This document shows, piece after piece, positions 24,802 through 33,562 of a stretch of DNA of 64,000 nt. Numbering within the stretch: position 1 is the first letter of the stretch; each line of letters begins with the position of its first letter. Both the position numbers and the translations under genes were made by a program. The notes beneath the pieces are model-generated. The model ran no database searches. It was given only the letters and a program-made list of their open reading frames with translations, and was not told the origin of the DNA. The stretch spans positions 62,001-126,000 of the forward strand of contig UBTY01000035.1 in assembly GCA_900468535.1 (NCBI GenBank), given 5' to 3'. This DNA is from Hyphomicrobiales bacterium. GTDB taxonomy: Bacteria; Pseudomonadota; Alphaproteobacteria; Rhizobiales; Rhizobiaceae.

Positions 24802-26217
24802 ATGAATACCGATCTCCTCACGCTTTTCGATGCTGACGAAGCGAAAGTGCGCTCGCTCGTTGCCGAGGCTCTTTCGGGCGCCGACGACGGGGAGCTCTAC
24901 ATCGAACATGCCCAGGCGGAATCGCTGATGTTCGATAACGGCCGCCTGAAGGGCGGCAGCTTCAATACCGAACAGGGCTTCGGTCTGCGTGCCGTTGCTG
25001 GCGAGGCGGTTGGGTACGCACATGCGGGCGATCTCTCCGTTGCGGCCCTGAAGCGCGCTGCCGACGCCGTCGGCGCGGTGACCCGTGGCTATGCCGGCAG
25101 CTATGCCGCCGCCCCTCAGGGCACCAACAAGAAGTTCTACGGCGACGAAAATCCGATCGGCACCCCGACCTTTGAGCACAAGGTGAAGGTGCTGCAGGAC
25201 ATCGACGCCTATCTGCGCGGCAAGGACGACAAGGTTCGCCAGGTTACCGCTTCGGTGGCCGCAAGCTGGCAGGTCGTCGATATCCTTCGCGCCGACGGGC
25301 ATCGCGTTCGCGATATCCGTCCGATGACGCGCATCAATATTTCCGTGGTCGTCGGTGAAGGCGATCGGCAGGAATCGGGCTCCTATGGCAGCGGCGGCCG
25401 CATCGGCTTCGGCGATTTCATTACCGAAGGCAGCTGGCAGCATGGCGCTGATGAAGCGCTGCGGCAGGCGCTGGTCAATCTCGAAGCGATCGATGCGCCT
25501 GCTGGCACGATGGACGTCGTTCTCGGCGCCGGCTGGCCCGGTGTCATGCTGCACGAGGCCGTTGGCCACGGCCTGGAAGGCGACTTCAACCGCAAGAAGA
25601 CATCGGCATTCGCCGGGCTTCTCGGCCAGATGGTGGCTGCACCCGGCGTCACTGTCGTCGACGATGGCACGATCGATAACCGTCGCGGCTCGATCACGAT
25701 CGACGACGAAGGCACGCCCTCGGCATACAACGTGCTGATCGAGAAGGGCAAGCTGGTCGGCTACATGCAGGACCGCCAGAACGCGCGCCTCATGGGCATG
25801 GCACCGACGGGCAACGGACGCCGTCAGGGCTACGCGCATGTGCCGATGCCGCGCATGACCAACACCTACATGCTCGGTGGCGACAAGACGCCTGAGGAGA
25901 TCATCTCCTCCGTCAAGAAGGGCATCTACGCCGTCTCGTTCGGCGGCGGTCAGGTCGACATCACATCGGGCAAGTTCGTGTTCGGCTGCACCGAGGCCTA
26001 TCTGATCGAGAACGGTAAGATCGGAGCGCCCATCAAGGGCGCCATGCTGATCGGCAACGGTCCTGAGGCCATGAAGCGCGTTTCGATGGTCGGCAACGAC
26101 ATGAAGCTCGACACCGGCATCGGCAACTGCGGCAAGGCAGGCCAGTGGGTTCCGGTCGGCGTCGGCCAGCCACACCTCAGAATGGACCAGGTGACGGTCG
26201 GCGGGACGAAAGCATAA
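24802..26217 (+). CDS. tldD: Metalloprotease TldD
   Basis: This 471-aa subunit of the TldD/TldE protease, known for processing microcin B17 and CcdA in E. coli, carries the zinc-site motif HEAVGHGLEGDF (HExxxH) near residue 256. The C-terminal half has the conserved VDITSGKFVFGCTEAYLIENGKIG stretch. ATG 24802 gives the family N-terminus; an upstream in-frame extension is not conserved. The partner TldE/PmbA is not in this window. tldD next to the cta operon is a common alphaproteobacterial arrangement. Confidence 0.95.
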   Translation: MNTDLLTLFDADEAKVRSLVAEALSGADDGELYIEHAQAESLMFDNGRLKGGSFNTEQGFGLRAVAGEAVGYAHAGDLSVAALKRAADAVGAVTRGYAGSYAAAPQGTNKKFYGDENPIGTPTFEHKVKVLQDIDAYLRGKDDKVRQVTASVAASWQVVDILRADGHRVRDIRPMTRINISVVVGEGDRQESGSYGSGGRIGFGDFITEGSWQHGADEALRQALVNLEAIDAPAGTMDVVLGAGWPGVMLHEAVGHGLEGDFNRKKTSAFAGLLGQMVAAPGVTVVDDGTIDNRRGSITIDDEGTPSAYNVLIEKGKLVGYMQDRQNARLMGMAPTGNGRRQGYAHVPMPRMTNTYMLGGDKTPEEIISSVKKGIYAVSFGGGQVDITSGKFVFGCTEAYLIENGKIGAPIKGAMLIGNGPEAMKRVSMVGNDMKLDTGIGNCGKAGQWVPVGVGQPHLRMDQVTVGGTKA

Positions 26218-26224
26218 AGCGACC

Positions 26225-26731
26225 ATGACGCCAGTGAACGAGATCACCGTCCGAGCCTACCAACCTGTCGACAGGGATGGCGTGATCTCGGTGATCCTGC
26301 CGATCCAGCGGGAAGAATTCGGGATTGCCATCAGCGCGGCCGACCAGCCGGATCTTGCGGCGATCCCCGATTTCTATCAGTCCGGCAAGGGCCAGTTCTG
26401 GGTCGCGGTCCGCGAGGGTGAGATCGTCGGGACGCTCGGGCTGAAAGACATCGGCAACGAACAGGCGGCGCTGCGCAAGATGTTTGTCGCATCAGGCGTT
26501 CGCGGTCGGGAATATGGCGTTGCCGCCGCCCTCCTCTCCGCTCTTGTCGCGCATTCGACGGCGCAGGGACTTCGGGAAATCTATCTCGGAACGACCGACA
26601 AGTTTCTGGCTGCGCACCGCTTCTATGAGAAGAACGGGTTCTCCGAGGTCCGGAAGGATACCCTCCCCCCGGCCTTTCCGGTGATGGCCGTCGATAGCAA
26701 GTTCTATCGCCGCGCGCTTTCGGCATCCTGA
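26225..26731 (+). CDS. GNAT family N-acetyltransferase
   Basis: A 168-aa GNAT acetyltransferase. Elements in order: N-terminal strand (ITVRAYQPVDRDGVISV), central strand FWVAVREGEIVGTLGLKD, the acetyl-CoA-binding loop LRKMFVASGVRGREYGVAAALLSAL (QxxGxG/A-like, here RGREYG), and the final HRFYEKNGFSEV helix. The substrate is unknown. The gene begins 7 bases after the tldD stop and may be translated from the same mRNA. Its end overlaps the convergent MazG-like gene by 28 bases. Confidence 0.88.
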   Translation: MTPVNEITVRAYQPVDRDGVISVILPIQREEFGIAISAADQPDLAAIPDFYQSGKGQFWVAVREGEIVGTLGLKDIGNEQAALRKMFVASGVRGREYGVAAALLSALVAHSTAQGLREIYLGTTDKFLAAHRFYEKNGFSEVRKDTLPPAFPVMAVDSKFYRRALSAS

Positions 26732-27036
26732 TCGCCATCGGGCCAGAACAGCCACTTGCGTTTGACCGCGGCGGCAAGATCAAGCCCGTTCTGGTGTGCA
26801 AACAGCAGGATATGGCCGAGCACGTCGGCGGCTTCATCGGCAAGATCGCGTGAGAGTTCCTCGTCTGATCGCCCCTTACGCCGCCCGCGACCGCGGATGC
26901 GGTTCCAGGCCTGCGTAAGCTCGCCCATTTCCTCCTGCAACTTCAGAAGAAACCAGTCGGGATCGCGCTCTATGCCGTTCGCCCCCGCATAGGCGCGGGA
27001 CGCATCCTCGAATTTGTCGGAAAGTTCACGCAGCAT
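26704..27036 (-). CDS. MazG-like nucleotide pyrophosphohydrolase
   Basis: A 110-aa all-alpha NTP pyrophosphohydrolase of the MazG-like type. The metal-binding pattern is present: EEMGELTQAW near residue 35 (ExxE) and ADEAADVLGHILL near 66 (ExxD). Such proteins remove non-standard or excess nucleotides. A short Arg/Lys-rich insert (RGRGRRKGRSDEE) lies between the two metal motifs. The gene converges with the GNAT gene and overlaps its end by 28 bases, so transcription of one opposes the other. Confidence 0.82.
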   Translation of the reverse strand: MLRELSDKFEDASRAYAGANGIERDPDWFLLKLQEEMGELTQAWNRIRGRGRRKGRSDEELSRDLADEAADVLGHILLFAHQNGLDLAAAVKRKWLFWPDGDQDAESARR

Positions 27037-27092
27037 TTTGTTCTCCTTTCGTACTCAGGAGAACGACGATTCCCGCAGGATGTCCAGCCCGA

Positions 27093-28430
27093 TCAGCCGT
27101 GATCAGGCAGAAGCATGCAGTCGTAGGAACGCTTCCTCAGCGCGTCGCAGGCTGACGTCGCGGCGTCGCGGCTTTCGAAGCCGACGAAGCGAGCACGGTA
27201 CACCTTGTTGGCGCCCTTGCCGACGGCTTCGGTATAGGGATTGGCCGACTTCAGCGCAGCGCCACCTTCGGACTTGGCCTGCGCGAGCAGCGCGCGAGCG
27301 GCCTCATCGCTTGGCGCGGCCGAAATCTGGATCTGCCAGTCGCCGGTCGAGGCAACCGCACCGAGCGACTTCGGCGCGAGCTTGGCTGATGTGGTGAGCT
27401 TGGCTGCCGGTGTCACTGCGTCCAGCGCCGACGGACGCTCCTGCGGAACTGTATCGCCGAGATAACCGAGCGCCTTGGGCGCGAGTTCGCTGCGGGCAAT
27501 ATCGGGCGCGCGGGGCGCCACATCCTCGACGCGGGGCGCCGAAGCCGGGATCGGCAGGTCGCTGTCGTCAGCCGCGGAAGCGACTTCGACCGGAGCGCGG
27601 CTGTTGACGCTGGCGACGAGCTTTGCGCCGCCCGACGAGGACGCGCGACCGAGATACTTGTCGAGGAGGCCAGCCATCTTGTCGTCGCGGCTGCGGGCCG
27701 TGCGGCCACCGAGCACAACGCCGACGACGCGGCGGTTGCCATCCTTGACGGCGCTGACGAGGTTGAAGCCGGACGCATTGGTATAGCCGGTCTTGATGCC
27801 GTCCATACCCTGGTAGCGGTACATCAGATTGTTATGGCCGCGAATGGTGCGGCCGCGGAAATTGAAGCTCGCGGTCGAAAACAGCCGGTATTCGGAGGGA
27901 TAGTTCTTCATGAGCGCGATCGCGAGCGTGGACATGTCACGCGCCGTCGTCACCTGGCGGGCATCCGGCAGGCCGGAGGCGTTGTAGAAGGTGGTGCGGC
28001 TCATGCCGAGCTGGCGTGCCCTCTGGGTCATCAGGCGGGCAAAATTGCTTTCAGAGCCGCCGAGCTTCTCGCCCATTGCAGCCGCGGCGTCGTTGGCCGA
28101 CTTCGTGATCATGCCGAGGACAGCTTCGCGAACCGTGATGGTCTCGCCGGCGCGAACGCCAAGCTTCGTCGGCGGACGGGAGGCCGCGTATTTCGACACG
28201 ACGATCGGGGTGTTCCAGCTCATCTTGCCGCGATTGATCGCCTCGAAGGCCATGTAGATGGTCATCATCTTCGTCAGCGATGCCGGATGATTCAGCACAT
28301 CGGCATTCTCGGACGTCAATACCTTGCCGGTTCTTGCATCGAGGATCAGGGAGGCGCTGCCCGCCATCGCCGTCAAAGGCACCGCAACGACGAGCGTCGC
28401 GGTCATAATCGCGGCCAACAGCTTTCTCAT
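27093..28430 (-). CDS. D-alanyl-D-alanine carboxypeptidase with C-terminal SPOR domain
   Basis: A 445-aa penicillin-binding protein of peptidase family S11 that trims D-Ala from peptidoglycan stem peptides. It has a signal peptide (residues 1-23). The active-site motifs are SLTK (51-54), SAN (111-113) and KTG (213-215). A Pro/Ala-rich linker of about 100 residues leads to a C-terminal SPOR domain (from about 365, WQIQISAAPSDEAARALLAQA), which binds denuded glycan at the septum. This layout points to septal peptidoglycan trimming. It is divergent from the polysaccharide deacetylase gene. Confidence 0.93.
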   Translation of the reverse strand: MRKLLAAIMTATLVVAVPLTAMAGSASLILDARTGKVLTSENADVLNHPASLTKMMTIYMAFEAINRGKMSWNTPIVVSKYAASRPPTKLGVRAGETITVREAVLGMITKSANDAAAAMGEKLGGSESNFARLMTQRARQLGMSRTTFYNASGLPDARQVTTARDMSTLAIALMKNYPSEYRLFSTASFNFRGRTIRGHNNLMYRYQGMDGIKTGYTNASGFNLVSAVKDGNRRVVGVVLGGRTARSRDDKMAGLLDKYLGRASSSGGAKLVASVNSRAPVEVASAADDSDLPIPASAPRVEDVAPRAPDIARSELAPKALGYLGDTVPQERPSALDAVTPAAKLTTSAKLAPKSLGAVASTGDWQIQISAAPSDEAARALLAQAKSEGGAALKSANPYTEAVGKGANKVYRARFVGFESRDAATSACDALRKRSYDCMLLPDHG

Positions 28431-28661
28431 GCACTTCCCCTCAAAGAAGGAATGACCCAGTCATTCCGAATTGTCCCGTTCCGCTACAGAAGCCCCAAAT
28501 GTGGCGCGACTTTGCGGCAACTGATACCATTTTTGTCAAGTTTTATCCTTCATGGTGAAAAAACCGTAAAGCGCCGATCCGAAATCTGGTTGTTCAGCAA
28601 GACTTAACCCCCGGTTGGCTAACGTCGGCGCCCAAACGAAACCGGGAGGCCGGGTGACAGG

Positions 28662-29714
28662 ATGGCGAACGCCAGGGCGCTTGCGAAACGAATCGCCATA
28701 ACCGGCGGCCTGGAGGCCGCGAACCTGCTGCGCGCGACAGGCACCATGCGCAAGGCGCGCGGGCGCGGCGCCATCTTCACGCTGCATCACGTCCGGCCCT
28801 ACGAAGAAAACGCGTTCGAGCCGAATGCGCATCTGGAGATCACGCCGCAGTTTCTCGATGCCGTTCTGACGCGGCTGAAGCGGGATGGCTACCGGTTCGT
28901 GCCGCTTGCCGATGTTCCCGCGCTGCTGTCGGAGAACGACCCGAAGGCCGCGCCTTTCGCCGCATTCACGCTCGATGACGGCTATCGCAACAACCTCGTC
29001 TACGCCCTGCCGATCTTCGAGCGCCACGAAGCGCCGTTCACCGTTTTCGTCGCCAAGGGACTTGCGGAGCGGACCCACACCATCTGGTGGGAAACGCTGA
29101 CAAGGCTTCTGCGCAAGGAGGAGCGGCTGAGCTTCGACTTCGGTCGGGGCCATGAAACGATCGATCTGGAAAGCCCGCTTGCAAAGAGCAGCGCCTTCGC
29201 GCGATTTGCCTCCTACATCCACGGCACCGACGAGACAGCGGCCGTCGAGGCAATCGACGCAGCCGCCCGTATGCACGAACTCGACCCCGCCGACATCGTC
29301 GACGATCTCGTCATGAGTCCTTCCGAATTCAATCTGCTGGAAGCGAGCCCGCTTGCCTCGCTCGGCGCGCACACCGTCAGCCATCGCGCCATGGCTCGCC
29401 TGTCGGACCGCGATGCAGGCGACGAGATGCTGATATCGGCCGATTACGTCGAGGCGATCACCGGGAAACGACCGCAGAGCTTCGCCTATCCCTACGGAAC
29501 GCGCGAGGCGGTCACCAAGCGGCAGGCGGAGATCGCGCGCGACCTTGGCTTCTCGCTTGCCGTCACCACACAGCCGGGCGTGGTCACGCAGCGTTCGCTG
29601 GATGCCATAACCTACCTGCCAAGGCTTTCGGTGAACGGTCTCTACCAGAAGCCGCGCTATGTCTCCGGCTTGGCTTCGGGTATCCCCCTTAAACTCATGC
29701 CGTTCCGCTCATGA
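28662..29714 (+). CDS. Polysaccharide deacetylase family protein (NodB homology)
   Basis: This 350-aa carbohydrate esterase family 4-type protein has the NodB-homology motifs FTLDDGYRNN (catalytic and metal Asp, near residue 106) and GAHTVSHRAMARL (metal HxxxH, near 230), plus RPQSFAYPYGTRE. An N-terminal stretch of about 35 residues (ARALAKRIAITGGLEAANLLRAT) has no clear signal peptide. Such proteins remove acetyl groups from surface glycans. Upstream of the metal motif, LHHVRPYEENAFEPNAHLEITP is typical of the group associated with exopolysaccharide synthesis. Its stop overlaps the next ORF (ATGA). Confidence 0.88.
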   Translation: MANARALAKRIAITGGLEAANLLRATGTMRKARGRGAIFTLHHVRPYEENAFEPNAHLEITPQFLDAVLTRLKRDGYRFVPLADVPALLSENDPKAAPFAAFTLDDGYRNNLVYALPIFERHEAPFTVFVAKGLAERTHTIWWETLTRLLRKEERLSFDFGRGHETIDLESPLAKSSAFARFASYIHGTDETAAVEAIDAAARMHELDPADIVDDLVMSPSEFNLLEASPLASLGAHTVSHRAMARLSDRDAGDEMLISADYVEAITGKRPQSFAYPYGTREAVTKRQAEIARDLGFSLAVTTQPGVVTQRSLDAITYLPRLSVNGLYQKPRYVSGLASGIPLKLMPFRS

Positions 29715-30001
29715 CTCCACCGCGAACTCTGGAGTTTCACCGTAACATCGACGGCGTCATCTATCGTTTTCATCTCGAGCCCACCGACACCGTCAAACCG
29801 CGCTACTTGCGCGAAGACGGGTTGGTCTGGATTAGCTTCAATCCAGACTGGGGCTGGGGCACCTGGAGCGGAGACACGACTTCGCCTAGCAGCCGACCGT
29901 GGGACGTACCTATTGATCGGCAGGGAAATCTACCGCCGGAAGGTATATGGGTCAGCAGGAAGGCCGACAAATCATATGTCTACCGGCTGGTCCACATCTA
30001 G
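29711..30001 (+). CDS. Hypothetical protein, 96 aa
   Basis: No family recognised. The ATG overlaps the stop of the polysaccharide deacetylase gene (ATGA), which argues for real, coupled translation. The product is small, soluble and rich in Trp/Tyr/Pro (WISFNPDWGWGTWSGDTT; YVYRLVHI at the end). Base usage is a little more A/T-rich than in the deacetylase. Its TAG stop overlaps the TAG stop of the convergent pdxH gene. Confidence 0.55.
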   Translation: MTPPRTLEFHRNIDGVIYRFHLEPTDTVKPRYLREDGLVWISFNPDWGWGTWSGDTTSPSSRPWDVPIDRQGNLPPEGIWVSRKADKSYVYRLVHI

Positions 30002-30618
30002 GGATACATCCGCACCTTGGTCCAATCGCCATCGGCCGAGGACCGGCGGAACTCGACGCGATCGTGCAGGCGGAATTTCTGGTCCTTCCAGAACTCGATC
30101 GAGACCGGACGGATACGGAAACCGGACCAGTGCGGCGGACGGGGTATCTCACCGACGGCGTAGCGTGCCGTGTATTCGGCCACGGCCTTCTCCAGAGCGA
30201 ATCGGCTTTCGAGCGGCCGGGACTGCTTCGATGCCCAGGCGCCGATGCGGCTGCCACGGGCACGCGTCTTGTAATAGGCGTCGGCTTCCTCGTCGCTGAC
30301 GATTTCCACAGGCCCGCGCAGCCGAACCTGCCTGCGCAGCGTCTTCCAGTGGAAACACATGGCAGCTTTTTTCTGTCCCAAGATTTCGTGACCTTTCTGG
30401 CTCTCGAAATTCGTGTAGAAGACAAAACCGTCTTGATCGAATCCCTTAAGGAGAACCATGCGGACATTGGGAAGGCCGTCCTCGTCGACCGTCGCAAGCG
30501 CTACCGCATTGGGGTCGTTGACCTCGGAGGCCTCGGCTTCCTTCAGCCAGTCGGCGAAAAGATCGAACGGCTCGTTTCGCTCCGTGAAGTCACCGCTTAT
30601 TAACTCATTTGCCGACAT
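29998..30618 (-). CDS. pdxH: Pyridoxamine 5'-phosphate oxidase
   Basis: This 206-aa FMN-dependent PdxH converts pyridoxine or pyridoxamine 5'-phosphate to pyridoxal 5'-phosphate. Visible motifs: NAVALATVDEDGLPNVRMVLLKG near 37, FYTNFESQKGHEI near 67, AMCFHWKTLRRQVRLRG near 85, the RGSRIGAWAS substrate segment, and the C-terminal FWKDQKFRLHDRVEFRR. Length and order match the family. It is divergent from the lipoprotein gene at 30.7 kb. Confidence 0.96.
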   Translation of the reverse strand: MSANELISGDFTERNEPFDLFADWLKEAEASEVNDPNAVALATVDEDGLPNVRMVLLKGFDQDGFVFYTNFESQKGHEILGQKKAAMCFHWKTLRRQVRLRGPVEIVSDEEADAYYKTRARGSRIGAWASKQSRPLESRFALEKAVAEYTARYAVGEIPRPPHWSGFRIRPVSIEFWKDQKFRLHDRVEFRRSSADGDWTKVRMYP

Positions 30619-30684
30619 ATTAACTCAAATTCCCCGGGTTTATTCGAAATTTGCCCAGCTCTACGCAACTGGACAGGACACAGG

Positions 30685-31143
30685 GTGGAAGTCATAGCAA
30701 AGTCAGATCGTCATACAAAGGGTCTGCTGCGTCAATGCGCGGCCTTCTGCATTGTCGGCTTGGCGATGCTCTCTCTGCCCGGCTGCATGGCCGGCGGACT
30801 GGACATGTTCAGCAGCTCAAAAGTCGATCGATCCGTTGCGACGGGAACTGTCCCGCAGCCCTCGCCGACGAGCGATTCACTGTCCGACGAAATGACCGTC
30901 GGCAATGCCGTGACCTCGGCCGACATCCAGCGGCTTGAAGGACGCCCGCTTCCCTGGGCGAACGCATCGACCGGCAGCGCCGGGGTTATCGACACCATCG
31001 TTGAGAACAGCGATTCCGGCCAGGTTTGCCGGCAGTTCCGCACGACACGGCATTCCTACGTTGGAATTGCCAAGTTCTACGGCAAGACCTGCCTCGTCGG
31101 CGGCGGCAACTGGCAGCTGTTGAGCTTCCAGCCGGAAAGCTGA
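30685..31143 (+). CDS. Small surface lipoprotein (RT0821/Lpp0805-like)
   Basis: A 152-aa lipoprotein. After a polar N-terminus, residues 19-33 form a signal (FCIVGLAMLSLPGC) with the lipobox LPGC at about 31-34. A Ser/Thr/Pro-rich spacer follows. The C-terminal domain (VCRQFRTTRHSYVGIAKFYGKTCL...GNWQLLSF), with two cysteines, resembles the end of RT0821/Lpp0805-type surface proteins. It is shorter than most of those and lacks the glycine-zipper part. The start could also be nearer the signal, since the first 15 residues are dispensable. Confidence 0.7.
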   Translation: MEVIAKSDRHTKGLLRQCAAFCIVGLAMLSLPGCMAGGLDMFSSSKVDRSVATGTVPQPSPTSDSLSDEMTVGNAVTSADIQRLEGRPLPWANASTGSAGVIDTIVENSDSGQVCRQFRTTRHSYVGIAKFYGKTCLVGGGNWQLLSFQPES

Positions 31144-31391
31144 TCTCCGCCTTTCCCTTTGGGCTCGCGGCCGACCGTTCAAGATTTAGCAAAAGGCTAA
31201 CCATTCGGCGCGAAACCGCTGAATGAACGGGCGCGAAATAAGGACTGATTAGCAACTTTACCGGACGATCCCCCCATCAAATGCGCTCATCCCGGCTGGG
31301 AAAACCGGGTCGGGCGCACCAGATGAGTTGTGGGGCTTGCGAGCGTGCGGACAGAGGACAGCACGCCGCATCGGATACCGGCGGTTGAGAC

Positions 31392-32540
31392 ATGCGCGAT
31401 CCTTATAAGACCTTGGGCGTCAAGCGAGACGCGGGACTGGATGAGATCAAAGCGGCCTGGCGCAATATGGCCAAGGCTGTGCACCCTGATCACAATCAGG
31501 GAGACCCGACGGCGAGCGCACGCTTCGCCGAGGTCGGCCGTGCCTATGAAACGCTGAAGGATCCGAAGAAGCGCAGCCTCTTCGACAATGCCGCCCGCAT
31601 GGCCGAGGCCAAGAGCAACGAAAATACGATCATGCAGCAGCGGCAGGCCGCTCGCGAAGCCGCCGTGCGCGCCAAGGCAGCGCAGGAGAACGCCGAACGC
31701 GTGATGGAAGAGCTTGCCCGCGCCGCAGCGCAGAAGGCAGCCGCAGACGCCGCCAAGCAGCAGCAGACCGGTGCTGCCGAGCCAGCTGAAGAGATGATCG
31801 AGCGGATTTTCGGCGCGCAGGCACGCGCTGCGGGTGGCGGAAGCCGTACGGCCTATACCGCCTCCTCAAGAAAGCCGGATGCGGAGCCTGCCGCCGACAA
31901 GCCCTCCGACCCCGCCAAGGGCGAGGCCGAAACGACGGCGGAGGATGCGGCAACCGCCTCCATCCTGCAGCCGCTGAGCCTGCTGACATCGCTCGTCCGC
32001 CGGTTTACGGGCAGCACGGCGCCCGCGCCTGAAAAGGTACCCGATCTCATCGCCACGGCGACAGTGACCGTCGATGATGTCTTGAAAGGCAGCTGGAAGC
32101 TCGTCGATCTCGGCGAAGGCCGCGAGGTCGGCTTCACGCTGGCGCCCGGCACGACCGAGGGGCATCAGGTCCGCTTGAAGGGCCAGGGCCACAAGCTATC
32201 AGGCATGCAGCGCGGCGACGCCTTGATCAACGTCCACATCGCGCCGGATACACGCTTCAAGGTTGATGGCTTCGATCTTCATGCCGTCCTGCCGGTCACG
32301 ATCGAAAACGCGGTTCTCGGGACCGATGCCGAGATCGAGGGTCCGAATGGCCCATTGAAGATCACGGTTCCCGCGTGGTCCGGCTCGGACAAGACCATCC
32401 GCATCGCCGGCCAGGGACTGCCCGACGGCACCGGCGGACGGGGCGATCTCGTGGTCGAACTGCGAATAATCCTGTGGGAAAAGCCGGACGATAAGGTCAC
32501 AGATCTCATGCGAAGCATGAAGAACGGGCTGTTTTTGTGA
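31392..32540 (+). CDS. DnaJ-type co-chaperone (J domain plus DnaJ C-terminal domain)
   Basis: A 382-aa protein with an N-terminal J domain (DPYKTLGVKRDAGLDEIKAAWR, with the essential HPD in AVHPDHNQGDP near 36). An Ala/Gln/Glu-rich charged helix follows (about 75-140), then a low-complexity linker. A DnaJ substrate-binding domain (from about 215, LIATATVTVDDVLKGSWKLVDL...RIAGQGLPDGTGGRGDLVVEL) completes it. The zinc-finger cysteines of DnaJ are absent, so it is a CbpA-like type B protein. It lies upstream of fabI, a conserved rhizobial order. Confidence 0.9.
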   Translation: MRDPYKTLGVKRDAGLDEIKAAWRNMAKAVHPDHNQGDPTASARFAEVGRAYETLKDPKKRSLFDNAARMAEAKSNENTIMQQRQAAREAAVRAKAAQENAERVMEELARAAAQKAAADAAKQQQTGAAEPAEEMIERIFGAQARAAGGGSRTAYTASSRKPDAEPAADKPSDPAKGEAETTAEDAATASILQPLSLLTSLVRRFTGSTAPAPEKVPDLIATATVTVDDVLKGSWKLVDLGEGREVGFTLAPGTTEGHQVRLKGQGHKLSGMQRGDALINVHIAPDTRFKVDGFDLHAVLPVTIENAVLGTDAEIEGPNGPLKITVPAWSGSDKTIRIAGQGLPDGTGGRGDLVVELRIILWEKPDDKVTDLMRSMKNGLFL

Positions 32541-32662
32541 AATATTGGTGACAAGAGCAACCTTTGTTACGATCCCTAACAGTTGATGATTGCTGCCAAT
32601 CTTGAACCGATTAGCAGCGTATGCCATAGGCAGGACCGATCAATTTCCTTAGGGGGCGAAAT

Positions 32663-33481
32663 ATGGCTCAGGCATCAGGCCTCATGTCAGGCAAGCGCGG
32701 CGTCATCATGGGCGTTGCCAACAATCGTTCGATTGCGTGGGGTATTGCCAAAGCTATTCATGCGCAGGGTGGTGAAGTTGCCTTTACGTATCAGGGCGAT
32801 GCGCTGAAGAAGCGCGTCGAGCCGCTGGCTGCGGAATTGGGCGGAATCCTCGCAGGTCACTGTGATGTCAGCGATGAAGCATCGATCGACGCCGTTTTCG
32901 ACAATATCGAAAAGGTCTGGGGCAAGATCGACTTCATCGTGCATGCCATCGGCTTCTCCGACAAGGACGAACTGACCGGCCGCTATATCGACACATCGGC
33001 GGACAACTTCGCCAAGACCATGCAGATCTCCGTCTTCTCCTTCACCTCGGTCGCACGTCGCGCCGAGAAGCTGATGACGGACGGCGGCTCAATGCTGACG
33101 TTGACCTACTACGGCGCCGAAAAGGTCATGCCGAACTACAACGTCATGGGCGTTGCCAAGGCTGCACTCGAAGCGAGCGTGAAGTATCTTGCCGTCGACC
33201 TCGGACCGAAGAACATTCGCGTCAACGCGATTTCCGCCGGCCCGATCAAGACACTTGCCGCCTCCGGCATCGGCGACTTCCGCTACATCCTCAAGTGGAA
33301 CGAGTATAACGCGCCGCTGCGCCGCACCGTGACCATCGAGGAAGTCGGCGATGTCGGCCTCTACATGCTCTCGGATCTGTCGCGCTCCGTCACCGGCGAA
33401 GTGCACCATGCCGACAGCGGCTACCATGTCATCGGCATGAAGGCTGTGGACGCGCCCGACATTTCCGTCGTAAAGGACTGA
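32663..33481 (+). CDS. fabI: Enoyl-[acyl-carrier-protein] reductase (NADH)
   Basis: This 272-aa FabI, a short-chain dehydrogenase, reduces enoyl-ACP in each round of fatty acid elongation. The NAD-binding start is GVIMGVANNRSIAWGIAKA. The catalytic Tyr159 and Lys166 of the Y-x6-K motif are in NYNVMGVAKAALE, and the second tyrosine is Tyr149, as in E. coli FabI (Tyr146/156, Lys163). GGGGG upstream of ATG 32663 gives a good ribosome site. Rhizobia often carry more than one fabI; this is the copy in the DnaJ-fabI-phosphatase string. Confidence 0.96.
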   Translation: MAQASGLMSGKRGVIMGVANNRSIAWGIAKAIHAQGGEVAFTYQGDALKKRVEPLAAELGGILAGHCDVSDEASIDAVFDNIEKVWGKIDFIVHAIGFSDKDELTGRYIDTSADNFAKTMQISVFSFTSVARRAEKLMTDGGSMLTLTYYGAEKVMPNYNVMGVAKAALEASVKYLAVDLGPKNIRVNAISAGPIKTLAASGIGDFRYILKWNEYNAPLRRTVTIEEVGDVGLYMLSDLSRSVTGEVHHADSGYHVIGMKAVDAPDISVVKD

Positions 33482-33510
33482 TCGCAGTCTTCTGCTGCGT
33501 CTTGTTCGCG

Positions 33511-33545
33511 ACCCCCGCTTTCGCGAGAGCGAGCGGGGGTTGTGT
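33511..33545 (+). terminator. Terminator after fabI
   Basis: Stem ACCCCCGCT (33511-33519) pairs perfectly with AGCGGGGGT (33532-33540), with a 12-base loop, then TGTGTGCTT. It lies 30 bases after the fabI stop and just before the next gene's ribosome site. Confidence 0.6.
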
Positions 33546-33562
33546 GCTTAACGGAGCCACCA

